From the NCBI GenBank assembly GCA_027485285.1, contig JAIXRH010000054.1, positions 1 through 51,945 of the forward strand: a DNA stretch of 51,945 nucleotides. Reading direction: 5' to 3'. Positions 8,477 to 18,863 of this stretch are shown here, piece after piece. Within the stretch, counting starts at the first letter, position 1, and every line of letters begins with the position of its first letter. The notes beneath the pieces are model-generated. The model did not search any database. It was not told the DNA's origin and was given only the letters and a program-made list of their open reading frames with translations. Source of the DNA: Comamonadaceae bacterium (GTDB lineage Bacteria > Pseudomonadota > Gammaproteobacteria > Burkholderiales > Burkholderiaceae_C). Position numbers and translations under genes: made by a program.

Positions 8477-9145
8477 TTAGTGTGTTGTGGTGGGAGTCGG
8501 GGCGCCAACTTGACGCGAAGGCATTGATTCAGAAAAGGCGGGGTGTTCCATCAGTGCTTGGTGAATGGCCGTGACGCGCGGCAGATCCACCAATTCGCAA
8601 CCAAAAAATCCTGCGCCGATGACTTGTGAGGCCAGGCACAAATCAGCCACAGTGATCTGATCGCCGTGGCTGTAGCGTCCCGCTCGGGGGTCTTGTGTCA
8701 AGGCGCGCTCAAAGCTTTGTAAGGCTTGTAGGGTCCAGTGTTGCAGCCATTGGTTGCGAGCCGCCTCGTCGAGCTTCAAGGTGTTTTGCAAGTAATTCCT
8801 CACGCGAGGGACAACCAAGGGATGGCCGTCACTGGCACACAGGTGTGCAAGCGCCAAAACTCGGGCGCGGTCGGCAGGTTGTGTCGGCATCAGCGAGGGG
8901 TTCGGGTGCGCGTGGTCCAAATAGTCAAGGATCGCCATCGACTGAAAGAGGGGCTGCGCCACACCTTCCAAGATCAGCGCTGGCACCGCCCCCTGAGGGT
9001 TGATCTTCAAATAGGCGGGGTCATGCTGGTCACCCGCCAAGAGGTTCACTGGAATTTCTTCGTAATCAAGGCCTTTGAGCTTGAGCGCAACACGCACTCT
9101 GTAAGCAGCGAGTGATCGCCAGAAACCGTAAAACTTGATCGACAT
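8477..9145 (-). CDS. Zeta-class glutathione transferase / maleylacetoacetate isomerase-like
   Basis: A 222-residue two-domain GST. The N-terminal thioredoxin-like domain has the active-site serine in RSLAAYRVRVALKLKG, the cis-Pro segment GAVPAL, and QSMAILDYLD for glutathione contact. The C-terminal half is the helical domain with VADLCLASQV. This pattern fits maleylacetoacetate isomerase (cis-trans isomerisation of a ring-cleavage product using glutathione). The true start is MSIKFYG at 9145, four bases after the stop of the CocE hydrolase; the longer upstream frame overlaps that gene. No fumarylacetoacetase or gentisate/homogentisate dioxygenase is in the window, so the substrate may differ. 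Confidence 0.85.
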   Translation of the reverse strand: MSIKFYGFWRSLAAYRVRVALKLKGLDYEEIPVNLLAGDQHDPAYLKINPQGAVPALILEGVAQPLFQSMAILDYLDHAHPNPSLMPTQPADRARVLALAHLCASDGHPLVVPRVRNYLQNTLKLDEAARNQWLQHWTLQALQSFERALTQDPRAGRYSHGDQITVADLCLASQVIGAGFFGCELVDLPRVTAIHQALMEHPAFSESMPSRQVGAPTPTTTH

Positions 9146-9149
9146 CGTT

Positions 9150-10901
9150 TTAGCCTTTTTTAGATGCAGGAATGACGGGCAACAAAATGTACGGTGCCTT
9201 TTTCGCACTGATGTGCAAGGTGTTGACGCCATCAAACACACGCGCCGGCCTGTCTTTTTTGTCGGTGTGTGTGAAAGGACCGCAACCCGTCATGGGGTAC
9301 TTCATGTTGGACAACACGCCAGCTGGACCAGGGTACTCGTAGTCTTTTCCACGCAAAGTCAGCGCCAAGCGATAGCCTGCGGGCACCACGATGCTGGTTG
9401 GGATGATTTCGACATCAAGCTCTACCACTTGGTTTGGCTTGAGTGGCTGCTTTTCGTCGTGCGTGTGATAGGGCCGATAGGGCTTGGTCAGCGCGAGGTC
9501 GAGTTTGCGGTGCGAAGCACGCAGCCAGCCTTGACCAATCGGTGTGTGCGGGTCCAGGGCGCCGTGGAACACGACCTCCTTCATATCTGGCGTGAAAACG
9601 CGCAGCACGGCAAACACATCTGCGTCGGTGGTGCTGGATGATAAGAAGAGCTTGATAGCGCTTGGGCCGGTGATCTCCATGGGCTCTTGCTGCGGTGGCA
9701 ACATGAAGGTGACACCCTCGGAAAAACCTTGGTAACTGACTTTTCCTGAGCGAGCAGGCGGCTGTGTGGACAAGGTCGCCGCATCGGGCTGCAAATAAAG
9801 CTTGGTCCAGCGCGTACGCTTCAGGGGCCACTCTTGCTCTTGGCGCAACTCGAACTTTTCGCCCGGGTGACGCACGTTGAGTTGCACTTTGGGTTGGCGG
9901 TCCCAGCCATTCTTTTTGCCATGCAGGAAGTGGTCGAAAAACTTGAGTTGCAGTTTGCGACCGTAGTCTGTGTAGAAGTGGGTCCAGTGCTCAATGCCGT
10001 GCACCTCAAGCCACTTATTTTTTGAGGCCGCGCGGGTGAAGCCTTCAAAGTTGCCTCGTGGGTGCAGGCCTTGTCCGCCCCAGTTGGCCGCAGAAAAAAC
10101 GGGCACAGTGACTTTAGACCAATCGGGCATGCGTGCACGCCAGTATTTGTCGTCCATGGTGTGTTTCAAGGCAGCCGCAGCAAAGTCTTCGCGGTTGCGC
10201 AGCAACTCTTCGTCGCTGAGCTCGATGTCGCCACAGACCGGCCGCCCGGTGACACGGCTGACGGGGCCGCGTTTGGCCAGACCATGCTGCACGGTTCGAA
10301 CCTGCATGTCGTACCAGTTCTTGATGAAGTCACACAAGATGCCGCCATGGTGGCTCAGGTCACGGTACATGTCTGCTGCACCTTCCCAAGTACAAATGGC
10401 GGCCAGATGGGGCGGCTGCAGTGCGGCGGTCTGCCACTGGTTCATGGCGTAGTAGGAAATACCGTTCAAGCCGACCTTGCCATTCGACCAGTCCTGAACA
10501 CCAGCCCATTCGATGCAATCGTAAAAGTCCACAGCCTCTTGAGGGCTCCACAGTTGCATGTAGCCGGGTGACATGCCAGCACCGCGCGAATCCACCCGAA
10601 TGCACACATAGTCGTGGGGAACCCATTTTTCTGGGTCAACGACTTCCCAGTTTTGGTATTTGTTGGAAGACCCGTGCGTGACATCTGGATGATCCTTTGC
10701 CATCATGTCCCAACAAGTTTTGTAGCCGTCCTGAAAAGCGAGACCCTTGCCATAGGGACCGTAGGTCATGATGACCGGATAGCGTCCGGGTTTGTTGGGC
10801 CGAAAGACGTCGGCTTTTAGTACAAGTCCATCGCGAACAGGGATTGAAACATCGAACTCAATTCTCATGCCGTCTTTGACCAAGCTTTGGGTTTTTGCCA
10901 T
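9150..10901 (-). CDS. CocE/NonD family serine hydrolase (copy 1)
   Basis: A 583-residue X-Pro dipeptidyl-peptidase S15-type hydrolase: an N-terminal alpha/beta-hydrolase domain with nucleophile Ser about 149 in GISYYAMNQW, and a C-terminal jelly-roll domain (XPP_C) from about residue 340. Relatives cleave esters (cocaine esterase) or amides. Where classical CocE proteins have GWYD with the catalytic Asp, this protein has NWGGQGLHPRGN, and the His region reads EHWTHFY, so the acid of the triad is not obvious. The start at 10901 has GGAAAGA upstream. It is the first gene of the leftward GST-TRAP operon and lies divergent from a close paralogue at 11080. Substrate unknown. Confidence 0.88.
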   Translation of the reverse strand: MAKTQSLVKDGMRIEFDVSIPVRDGLVLKADVFRPNKPGRYPVIMTYGPYGKGLAFQDGYKTCWDMMAKDHPDVTHGSSNKYQNWEVVDPEKWVPHDYVCIRVDSRGAGMSPGYMQLWSPQEAVDFYDCIEWAGVQDWSNGKVGLNGISYYAMNQWQTAALQPPHLAAICTWEGAADMYRDLSHHGGILCDFIKNWYDMQVRTVQHGLAKRGPVSRVTGRPVCGDIELSDEELLRNREDFAAAALKHTMDDKYWRARMPDWSKVTVPVFSAANWGGQGLHPRGNFEGFTRAASKNKWLEVHGIEHWTHFYTDYGRKLQLKFFDHFLHGKKNGWDRQPKVQLNVRHPGEKFELRQEQEWPLKRTRWTKLYLQPDAATLSTQPPARSGKVSYQGFSEGVTFMLPPQQEPMEITGPSAIKLFLSSSTTDADVFAVLRVFTPDMKEVVFHGALDPHTPIGQGWLRASHRKLDLALTKPYRPYHTHDEKQPLKPNQVVELDVEIIPTSIVVPAGYRLALTLRGKDYEYPGPAGVLSNMKYPMTGCGPFTHTDKKDRPARVFDGVNTLHISAKKAPYILLPVIPASKKG

Positions 10902-11079
10902 CACAGTCTTTCCAGTTTTTTGGTGATCAACTGACCAGCATAGTAATGTTCCAAAGCGAAGCGTCATTGAGGACAAACCCGAATGTGATCGTTTGATCAA
11001 TGCGCGATCAGTTGCGTTTTAGGTGGTAATCTCGTCTCGGAATAATTTTCAATTTTTATTTTTTGGAGCGCGTAGGGCT
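10902..11079. promoter_or_regulatory. Divergent promoter region between the two CocE genes
   Basis: This 178-base gap must hold promoters for both leftward and rightward operons. It has a cluster of GATCA words: 10925-10929, an inverted pair TGATC-gttt-GATCA at 10986-10999, and GATCA at 11006-11010. A TGGT-N9-ACCA half-site pair lies at 10921-10937 or within a base of it. These could be operator sequences, but no promoter consensus is convincing. Confidence 0.3.
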
Positions 11080-12819
11080 ATGGAAACCTTGATCGAAGAA
11101 AAAAACGGCATGCACATTGAGTGGGATGTGCCGATTCGTTTGAGCGACGGCGTGACTTTGCGTGCTGATATTTTTCGCCCGCCCGGATCAGGTCTCTACC
11201 CGGCGATCTTGACGTATGGACCTTATGCAAAAGGCTTGCCGTTTCAGGTGGGCTACAAGACTGCATGGACGCGCATGATCGCGGCCTACCCTGAGGTGGC
11301 TGAAGGTACTACCAACAGCTATCAAAGTTGGGAGTTGGTCGATCCTGAAAAATGGGTGCCCGACGGCTATGTTTGCGTGCGTATTGACTCCCGCGGTGCG
11401 GGTCAATCTGAGGGGTTTCTTGATGTCTGGTCTGCCCTCGAGGCGCAAGACCAATATGAATGCATAGAGTGGACTGCCAAGCAGCCATGGTGCAGTGGCA
11501 AAGTGGGGCTTAACGGCATCTCTTACTACGCCATGAATCAGTGGCAGACTGCCGCGCTCCAGCCTCCTCATTTAACAGCCATGTGCGCTTGGGAAGGCGC
11601 GTCCGACTATTACCGAGAGCTGTGCCGTCACGGCGGCATCTTGAGCGACTTTCTGGGCGGCTGGTATCTGCGGCAAGTCAAGTCTGTGCAATACGGGGTT
11701 GGCGAGCGCGCAGAAAAAAATCCCAACAACGGCCGCTCGGTTGCCGGTGACATCACCCTGAGTGACGAAGAGCTGGCGCGTAACCGAGCTGAGACCCACC
11801 TCGACGCACAAAACCACGAGTGGTTGGATGACTTTTACAAAGCGCGAATCCCTGACTACAGCAAGATCAAAACGCCTTTTCTTTCCGCTGGAAACTGGGG
11901 CGGCATTGGCTTGCACCCCAGGGGCAACTTTGAGGGGTTCTTGCAGTCGGCGTCTGATCAAAAATGGTTGGAGGTGCACGGCGACACGCACTTTTCTCAC
12001 TTTTATTCCGGCTACGGCATCGCGCTTCAAAAGAAATTTTTTGGGCATTTCCTCAAGGGCGAAGATACCGGCTGGGACCAGATGGCCAAGGTCCAATTGA
12101 ACATTCGTCATCCTGGCGAGCACTTTGTGTTGCGTCAAGAAAACGAATGGCCTTTGGCGCGAACGCAGTGGACACGTTTTTACTTGCAAACAGACGGCAA
12201 GACTTTGGGGACCGAAAAGCCTCAAGGCACACACGCCATGGCCTATCACACGCAGTCTGACGGTTTGAGCTTTTCTACCGGCCCACTGCAGCAGCCCGTT
12301 GAGATCACGGGGCCTGCCGCTGCGCGATTGCGTATTTCGTCAGACACGGCAGACGCCGATGTCTTTTTGGCGCTGCGTGTGTTTGACACCGAAGGCAAAG
12401 AGGTGTCATTCATTGGGTCGAACGATCCGCGAACACCGGTGGCCCTCGGATGGCTGAGGGCTTCGCATCGCAAGACCGATCCAGAGCGTTCGCTGCCTTA
12501 CCGTCCTTGGCATACGCATGATGAAAAGCAGCCCTTGACGCCTGGTCAGCCCGTCGACCTGGATGTTGAAATCTGGCCCACCAGCATCGTGATCCCTGCT
12601 GGTTATTCACTGGTGTTCAATTTGCGGGGCAAAGATTACCGGTATGACGACATTGGCGTGATCTTGCCTTTTGACACCCAGCCGATGTTCGGCGTGGGAC
12701 CTTTCACGCACGAAAACCCAGTTGACCGGCCGCCGGCAATCTTTCACACCGTCAACCAATTGCATTGGGGACCGGACGAACAGCCCTATGTGTTGCTACC
12801 GATCATTCCCAATCGCTGA
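11080..12819 (+). CDS. CocE/NonD family serine hydrolase (copy 2)
   Basis: A 579-residue paralogue of the divergent gene at 9150-10901, alignable end to end with long identical blocks such as GISYYAMNQWQTAAL and VDPEKWVP. The nucleophile is Ser about 148; the NWGGIGLHPRGN motif again replaces the usual GWYD. The C-terminal jelly-roll domain ends with FTHENPVDRPPA and YVLLPIIP, as in copy 1. The frame opens at 11023, but conserved sequence starts at METLIEE, so I choose 11080, with GGAG and AGGG a few bases upstream. It leads a rightward run with the amidohydrolase and aldo/keto reductase. The pair may act on two related ester or amide substrates, or two steps of one route; this is inference. 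Confidence 0.88.
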   Translation: METLIEEKNGMHIEWDVPIRLSDGVTLRADIFRPPGSGLYPAILTYGPYAKGLPFQVGYKTAWTRMIAAYPEVAEGTTNSYQSWELVDPEKWVPDGYVCVRIDSRGAGQSEGFLDVWSALEAQDQYECIEWTAKQPWCSGKVGLNGISYYAMNQWQTAALQPPHLTAMCAWEGASDYYRELCRHGGILSDFLGGWYLRQVKSVQYGVGERAEKNPNNGRSVAGDITLSDEELARNRAETHLDAQNHEWLDDFYKARIPDYSKIKTPFLSAGNWGGIGLHPRGNFEGFLQSASDQKWLEVHGDTHFSHFYSGYGIALQKKFFGHFLKGEDTGWDQMAKVQLNIRHPGEHFVLRQENEWPLARTQWTRFYLQTDGKTLGTEKPQGTHAMAYHTQSDGLSFSTGPLQQPVEITGPAAARLRISSDTADADVFLALRVFDTEGKEVSFIGSNDPRTPVALGWLRASHRKTDPERSLPYRPWHTHDEKQPLTPGQPVDLDVEIWPTSIVIPAGYSLVFNLRGKDYRYDDIGVILPFDTQPMFGVGPFTHENPVDRPPAIFHTVNQLHWGPDEQPYVLLPIIPNR

Positions 12820-12854
12820 TCACCATTCATTAACGAAGACTCCGGAGATTCCCC

Positions 12855-13994
12855 ATGATTTTTACCTGCGCTGCCACCTGTAAACACCCCTACCACAACC
12901 ACGGTAAAGAGGCCAAGGGTGCCGCTGGCATGTTCACATCGCTCGCCACTAAAAAGTTGGCCAAGCGAAAAGATGGACACCTGAATGTGGACGTGCATTG
13001 CCATTACTTCAACCCCGTCGTGGGTCAAAAGGCATCTGTTATCAAACCCCTTGAACAAGAAGTCGGTCATATTTTTGCCAATCAGATCACGCGCGAAACC
13101 AACGGAAAGCAGATGCGTGAGCGTGCTTCTATGCTGTCTGATGTGTCAGTGCGCATTCAGGACATGGACCGCATGGGCGTGGATATCCAAGCCGTTTCGC
13201 CGGCACCGTTTCAGTACTACTATTTCGCTGAGGCAAAATTTGGCGCTGAATTGGCGCGGGATGTGAACGAGGGTATGGCTCAGCTGGTGGCAAGCCACCC
13301 TGACCGTTTGATCGGCTTGGGCACGGTCCCTTTGCAAAATGCTGACTTGGCTGTTAAAGAGTTGGAGTACGCCGTTAATAAGCTAGGGCTGCGCGGCATC
13401 GAGATCAATACCCATGTCAACGGCAAGAACCTAACTGACCCTGAGCTCAAGCTGGAAAAATTCTTTCGCCGCGTGAGCGAATTGGGCGTTCCATTGTTCA
13501 TTCATCCCAATGGCTTCACAGAAGCCAGCCGACTGGAGAACCACTACTTCAACAACGTGATTGGCAATCCTTTGGACACCACCATTGCGGTGAGCCATTT
13601 GATTTTTGATGGTGTGATGGAGCGCAACCCCAAATTGAAGGTCTTGCTGGCGCATGCGGGCGGCTACCTGGCTCATTACTGGGCCAGGATGGATCATGTC
13701 CATGGCGCACGGCCTGATGCACGGACTGTCATCAAGCGCAGGCCTTCCAGTTATCTTGAGAAGTTCTACTTCGACACCATTACCTTTGACCCGGGCATGC
13801 TGCGCAACCTGATTGAGCGGTTTGGTCCTGATCATGTGATGCTCGGAACTGACTACCCCTATGACATGGCCGAAGTTGATCCGCTGGGATTGGTGGCGGC
13901 GGTGAAGAAGTTGAACAAAGAAGACCGCGACTTGATCACCGGCGGCAACGCCGCCAAGTTGTTCAAGATCAAGAAGCCAAAAGCTATCCGATAA
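12855..13994 (+). CDS. Amidohydrolase family protein (ACMSD/decarboxylase type)
   Basis: A 379-residue TIM-barrel metal enzyme of the Amidohydro_2 family, which includes aminocarboxymuconate-semialdehyde decarboxylase and several aromatic-acid decarboxylases. Metal ligands are visible: HxH in DVHCHYF near residue 51, a His in FIHPNGF, a His in LLAHAGGYLAHYW, and the Asp in MLGTDYPYD. The first 40 residues form an unusual extension rich in Cys and His (C-x3-C-x-H-x2-H-x-H). GGAG lies eight bases before the ATG at 12855; an internal Met at 12930 would remove the extension. It follows the CocE gene by 35 bases. Likely reaction is non-oxidative decarboxylation or hydrolysis of a ring-derived acid. 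Confidence 0.85.
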   Translation: MIFTCAATCKHPYHNHGKEAKGAAGMFTSLATKKLAKRKDGHLNVDVHCHYFNPVVGQKASVIKPLEQEVGHIFANQITRETNGKQMRERASMLSDVSVRIQDMDRMGVDIQAVSPAPFQYYYFAEAKFGAELARDVNEGMAQLVASHPDRLIGLGTVPLQNADLAVKELEYAVNKLGLRGIEINTHVNGKNLTDPELKLEKFFRRVSELGVPLFIHPNGFTEASRLENHYFNNVIGNPLDTTIAVSHLIFDGVMERNPKLKVLLAHAGGYLAHYWARMDHVHGARPDARTVIKRRPSSYLEKFYFDTITFDPGMLRNLIERFGPDHVMLGTDYPYDMAEVDPLGLVAAVKKLNKEDRDLITGGNAAKLFKIKKPKAIR

Positions 13995-14032
13995 CAAGCA
14001 ATGGATATGGTTTGAAAAGAAGGAGTCATCGC

Positions 14033-15022
<990 letters not shown>

Positions 15023-15052
15023 ATCTTTGCTAATTAGAGAGAGCTTGGGGTC

Positions 15053-15094
15053 AGTGCGGCTTGGGCTAGCGTAGGCCAACCGATTGAGCGCACT
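15053..15094. promoter_or_regulatory. Inverted repeat between aldo/keto reductase and cox-like operon
   Basis: AGTGCG at 15053-15058 is complementary to CGCACT at 15089-15094, with an imperfect inner TTGG/CCAA pairing. It could be a weak hairpin ending the upstream gene, though no T-tract follows, or an operator half-site pair. Low certainty. Confidence 0.25.
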
Positions 15095-15104
15095 AGGTAG
15101 ATCA

Positions 15105-15140
15105 CACTTGAATCTTTCCAGCTGGGGAAATTACCAAGTG
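15105..15140. promoter_or_regulatory. Symmetric nested dyad upstream of cox-like operon
   Basis: Two nested perfect inverted repeats share one centre: CACTTG (15105-15110) with CAAGTG (15135-15140), and TTTCC (15115-15119) with GGAAA (15126-15130). The spacers between arms are four bases on both sides and the core is six bases. It lies 55 bases before the iron-sulfur subunit ATG and is the best operator candidate for the operon. It could alternatively fold as an mRNA leader. Confidence 0.45.
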
Positions 15141-15195
15141 AAGGCGTTGGGCTGTCATGATCAACTCGCTGCATCTACATCTAGAGGAGTGAAGC

Positions 15196-15663
15196 ATGCA
15201 GGTTCAAATGCAGGTCAATGGAAAAAGTGTCAATATTGAGGCGCCCGAGAACACTTTGCTGGTTCAAGCACTACGAGATCACCTCAAACTCACAGGCACA
15301 CATGTGGGTTGCGATACCGCTCAATGCGGCGCATGTACTGTTCACGTGAATGGGCGTGCTGTGAAGTCTTGCAATATGCTTTTGGCGCAAGCACAAGGCT
15401 CAGAAGTCACCACCATTGAAGGTATGGCGCAAGCCGACGGCACGATGCACCCCATGCAAGCTTCGTTCAAAGAGTGTCACGGCCTTCAATGCGGGTTTTG
15501 TACACCTGGGATGGTCATGAGTGCAGTCGACATTTGTAACAATTATCCGAACGCCAGCGCGACTGAAATTCGGGAGTTGCTTGAAGGCAATTTATGCCGT
15601 TGCACAGGCTATCAAAACATCGTCAAGGCTGTGCAGCATGGCGCTGCAGCCATGAAAGCTTGA
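15196..15663 (+). CDS. Molybdenum hydroxylase [2Fe-2S] subunit (CoxS-like)
   Basis: A 155-residue small subunit with both expected clusters. The N-terminal plant-ferredoxin type site is in [13 protein letters not shown] plus a later Cys in VKSCNML. The C-terminal helical site has CGFCTPGM and the CRCTGYQN pair. It passes electrons from the molybdenum centre to the FAD subunit. AGAGGAG precedes the ATG. It is the first gene of a six-gene operon and is 10 bases from the large subunit. It might also serve the lone large subunit at 3067-5400, which lacks its own partner. Confidence 0.95.
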   Translation: MQVQMQVNGKSVNIEAPENTLLVQALRDHLKLTGTHVGCDTAQCGACTVHVNGRAVKSCNMLLAQAQGSEVTTIEGMAQADGTMHPMQASFKECHGLQCGFCTPGMVMSAVDICNNYPNASATEIRELLEGNLCRCTGYQNIVKAVQHGAAAMKA

Positions 15664-15673
15664 GGAGTTCATC

Positions 15674-18055
15674 ATGGGTGCATCTGATTTTTCTAAACTT
15701 CCTCACATTGGCGAAGCTTTACGCCGCAAAGAAGACTATCGCTTCCTGACGGGTGCTGGCAACTACACAGACGACATTCGCATGGAGAACATGACGCACG
15801 CTGTGTTTGTGCGGTCTCCTCACGCGCACGCCCACATCAAGCGAATTGACAAGACTGCAGCCCTGGCTGCGCCCGGTGTGGTGGCCATTTTGGATGGCGC
15901 TGATGTGGTTGACGCCAAGATCAACGGCCTGCCTTGTGGCTGGTTGATCACCGACACCAGCGGCCAGCCCATGAAAGAACCGCCTCATCCCATTTTGGCC
16001 AACGGCAAAGTTCGTTATGTCGGCGACCATGTGGCCATGGTGGTGGCTGAAACCTTGGAGCAAGCCAAAAATGCCGCCGAATTGGTAGAGGTTGATTACG
16101 ACGTTTTGTCCGCTGTGGTGGATGTTCGCGAAGCCCGAAATGCCACAGCCTTGCACGCCGAGGCACCTGACAACCATTGCTATAAATGGGCCATTGGTGA
16201 GAAAGCCGCTGTCGATGCGGCCTTTGCTGGTGCGGCCCATGTGACCAAGCTTGACTTAATCAACAATCGTTTGGCGCCTAACCCCATGGAGCCAAGAGCC
16301 GCGATTGGCAGCTACAACCGCGCCAGCGATGAGTACACGCTGTACGTGTCGAACCAAAACCCCCACGTTGAACGTCTGCTGATGACCGCGTTTGTACTGG
16401 GCTTGCCCGAGCACAAAGTGCGCGTGATTGCCCCTGACGTAGGCGGCGGTTTTGGCGCAAAAATTTATCTCTACGCCGAAGATGTCTGCCTGACTTGGGC
16501 CTCCAAGAAACTCAACCGCAACATCAAATGGAACTGCGATCGTTCCGAGGCCTTCTTGAGCGATGCGCACGGCCGTGACCACGCGAGCCATGCCGAGTTA
16601 GCTTTGGACAAAGACGGTAAATTTTTGGCCTTGCGGGTCCACACCCATGCCAACTTGGGGGCCTACTTATCCACTTTCTCTACAGCGGTTCCCACCATTC
16701 TTTACGCCACCTTGCTGGCTGGCCAATATGCAACGCCCTTGGTGTACGTGGAGGTTGATGCCTGGTTTACCAACACAGCGCCAGTCGATGCATACCGCGG
16801 TGCGGGGCGGCCTGAGGCCACCTACTTGCTTGAGCGCATTGTTTCGCGTGCGGCTTTTGAATTGGGCATGAGTCAAGATGCGATTCGCAGTAAAAACTTC
16901 ATCACGCAATTTCCCTACCAAACGCCTGTCGCCTTGCAATACGACACGGGCGATTTCCATGCCTTGATGAACCATGCCAACAAACTCGGCGACTTGGCAG
17001 GTTTTCCTGCACGCAAAGCGGCCAGTGCCGCCAAGGGCTTGCTGCGGGGCATCGGTTATTCCAGCTACATTGAGGCCTGCGGCTTAGCACCCAGCAACGT
17101 GGCGGGCGCTTTGGGTGCTCGCGCCGGTTTGTTTGAGTGCGGTGAAGTTCGCGTGCACCCCACGGGCAGCGTGACCGTATTCACGGGTTCACACAGCCAT
17201 GGCCAAGGCCACGAGACCACCTTTGCACAGGTGGTGGCAGCACGGTTGGGCATCCCCGTTGAAAACGTCGACATCGTCCACGGCGATACCGGTCGTGTGC
17301 CCTTTGGCATGGGCACTTACGGCTCTCGTTCCATTTCTGTCGGCGGTGCAGCCCTCATGCGTGCGCTTGACAAAATTGAAGCGAAAGCCAAAAAGATTGC
17401 GGCCCACCTCATGGAGGCGGGTGACGCTGACATTGATTTCACCAACGGCGAATTCAGCGTCAAAGGCACTGACAAGAAGATCCCATTCGGCACCGTGGCC
17501 CTCACGGCTTATGTCCCACATAACTATCCGTTGGACAAGCTCGAGCCTGGCTTGAATGAGACAGCTTTTTATGACCCGACCAACTTCACCTTCCCGGCCG
17601 GCACCTACATTTGTGAAGTTGAAATCGACCCCCAGACTGGCACGACCAAGATCGACAAATTCACCGCGGTGGATGACTTTGGCACCATCATCAACCCCAT
17701 GATCGTTGAAGGCCAGGTGCATGGTGGCTTGGTGCAAGGCATCGGTCAGGCCTTGATGGAGCATTGCGTTTATGACAAGGAAACTGGTCAGCTCTTAACC
17801 GGCTCGTTCATGGACTACACCATGCCGCGCGCGGATGACTTTCCTGACTTTGCCATCGGCCACGAATGCACGCCCTGCACCACCAACCCCCTGGGAACCA
17901 AGGGCTGCGGAGAAGCCGGTGCCATCGGTTCGCCACCTGCCGTGATCAACGCCGTGCTTGATGCTTTGGCTCCTTTGGGGGTCGTAGACTTTGACATGCC
18001 CGCGACACCCCACCGCGTTTGGCAAGCCATCCAATCGGCCAAAACCACAGCCTAA
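15674..18055 (+). CDS. Molybdenum hydroxylase large subunit (CoxL-like, non-CO type)
   Basis: A 793-residue molybdopterin cytosine dinucleotide-type catalytic subunit. It has VGGGFGAK for cofactor binding, the active-site loop [12 protein letters not shown] near residue 372 and the catalytic Glu in KGCGEAG near residue 745. The loop lacks the Cys of true CO dehydrogenase (AYRCSFR), placing it with form-II or hydroxylase relatives. It hydroxylates a carbon next to a heteroatom or an aldehyde using water; the actual substrate is unknown. GAGGAG lies upstream of the ATG. Compared with the lone large subunit at 3067 it is similar in domain order but clearly diverged. Confidence 0.93.
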   Translation: MGASDFSKLPHIGEALRRKEDYRFLTGAGNYTDDIRMENMTHAVFVRSPHAHAHIKRIDKTAALAAPGVVAILDGADVVDAKINGLPCGWLITDTSGQPMKEPPHPILANGKVRYVGDHVAMVVAETLEQAKNAAELVEVDYDVLSAVVDVREARNATALHAEAPDNHCYKWAIGEKAAVDAAFAGAAHVTKLDLINNRLAPNPMEPRAAIGSYNRASDEYTLYVSNQNPHVERLLMTAFVLGLPEHKVRVIAPDVGGGFGAKIYLYAEDVCLTWASKKLNRNIKWNCDRSEAFLSDAHGRDHASHAELALDKDGKFLALRVHTHANLGAYLSTFSTAVPTILYATLLAGQYATPLVYVEVDAWFTNTAPVDAYRGAGRPEATYLLERIVSRAAFELGMSQDAIRSKNFITQFPYQTPVALQYDTGDFHALMNHANKLGDLAGFPARKAASAAKGLLRGIGYSSYIEACGLAPSNVAGALGARAGLFECGEVRVHPTGSVTVFTGSHSHGQGHETTFAQVVAARLGIPVENVDIVHGDTGRVPFGMGTYGSRSISVGGAALMRALDKIEAKAKKIAAHLMEAGDADIDFTNGEFSVKGTDKKIPFGTVALTAYVPHNYPLDKLEPGLNETAFYDPTNFTFPAGTYICEVEIDPQTGTTKIDKFTAVDDFGTIINPMIVEGQVHGGLVQGIGQALMEHCVYDKETGQLLTGSFMDYTMPRADDFPDFAIGHECTPCTTNPLGTKGCGEAGAIGSPPAVINAVLDALAPLGVVDFDMPATPHRVWQAIQSAKTTA

Positions 18056-18071
18056 ATTCGGAGAATTTTTC

Positions 18072-18863
18072 ATGTACGCATTTCAATACCAACGCCCTGC
18101 TAATTTGGCCGATGTACAAAAAGCCTTGCAAGCTGGGGGGCAGCTGCTGGCGGGTGGTCAGACCATGATCGCCGCCATGAAGCAACGCCTTCAGCAGCCC
18201 GAAACCGTGGTGGACTTGGCTGCCATCAGCAGTTTGTCTGGCATCCAAAAAAGCGGTCAAACCATCGTGATTGGGTCCATGACGCGTCACCAAGATGTGG
18301 CAAACAATGCCGAGGTGCAAAAAAGTATTCCCGGTTTGGCCGCTTTGGCCAATGGCATTGGTGACAAACAGGTTCGCGCCATGGGCACACTGGGCGGATC
18401 TGTCGCCAACAATGACCCCGCTGCTTGCTACCCCAGTGCACTTTTGGCCTTGGGTGCGACCATCCAAACCGACCGCCGCACCATCCCTGCTGACGATTTT
18501 TTCTTGGGCATGTACGCCACGGCATTGGATGCCGGTGAAATCATCACTGCCGTCCATTTTCCGATCCCTAACAAATCGGCTTATGCCAAGTTCAAGCAGC
18601 CCGCATCGCGCTATTCATTGGTCGGCGTTTTTGTTGCGCAAACAGCGGCGGGGGCACGTGTAGCCATCACAGGTGCTAGCAGCGGTGTTTTTCGCCATGC
18701 AGGCCTGGAGGCAGCCTTGAGCCAACATTTCACGCCCGAGGCTGTGGCCAACGTTGCCATTGATGCTGAAGACCTCAATGCTGACTTGCACGCTTCAAAA
18801 GCCTACCGTGCGCAACTGATCACTGTGCAGACCCAAAAAGCGGTGAAACAGGCGAACGGATGA
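18072..18863 (+). CDS. Molybdenum hydroxylase FAD-binding subunit (CoxM-like)
   Basis: A 263-residue flavoprotein subunit. Two FAD pyrophosphate-binding motifs are visible, LLAGGQTMIAAMKQR near residue 33 and TLGGSVANNDPAACYP near residue 110, in a vanillyl-alcohol-oxidase-type fold followed by the CO_deh_flav_C domain. It passes electrons to an external acceptor. I place the start at MYAFQYQ (18072), with GGAG upstream; the longer frame from 17991 overlaps the large subunit. Its last codons overlap the MoxR gene by four bases (ATGA), showing translational coupling. Confidence 0.92.
   Translation: MYAFQYQRPANLADVQKALQAGGQLLAGGQTMIAAMKQRLQQPETVVDLAAISSLSGIQKSGQTIVIGSMTRHQDVANNAEVQKSIPGLAALANGIGDKQVRAMGTLGGSVANNDPAACYPSALLALGATIQTDRRTIPADDFFLGMYATALDAGEIITAVHFPIPNKSAYAKFKQPASRYSLVGVFVAQTAAGARVAITGASSGVFRHAGLEAALSQHFTPEAVANVAIDAEDLNADLHASKAYRAQLITVQTQKAVKQANG

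Noticed and set aside
11572-12249. A 225-codon minus-strand frame inside the second CocE gene
   Set aside because: It overlaps a gene with clear paralogy and motifs, and has no homology features or ribosome-binding site.
15674-18055. Annotation as aerobic CO dehydrogenase
   Set aside because: The active-site loop is AYRGAGR and lacks the Cys of AYRCSFR needed for the Mo-Cu centre.
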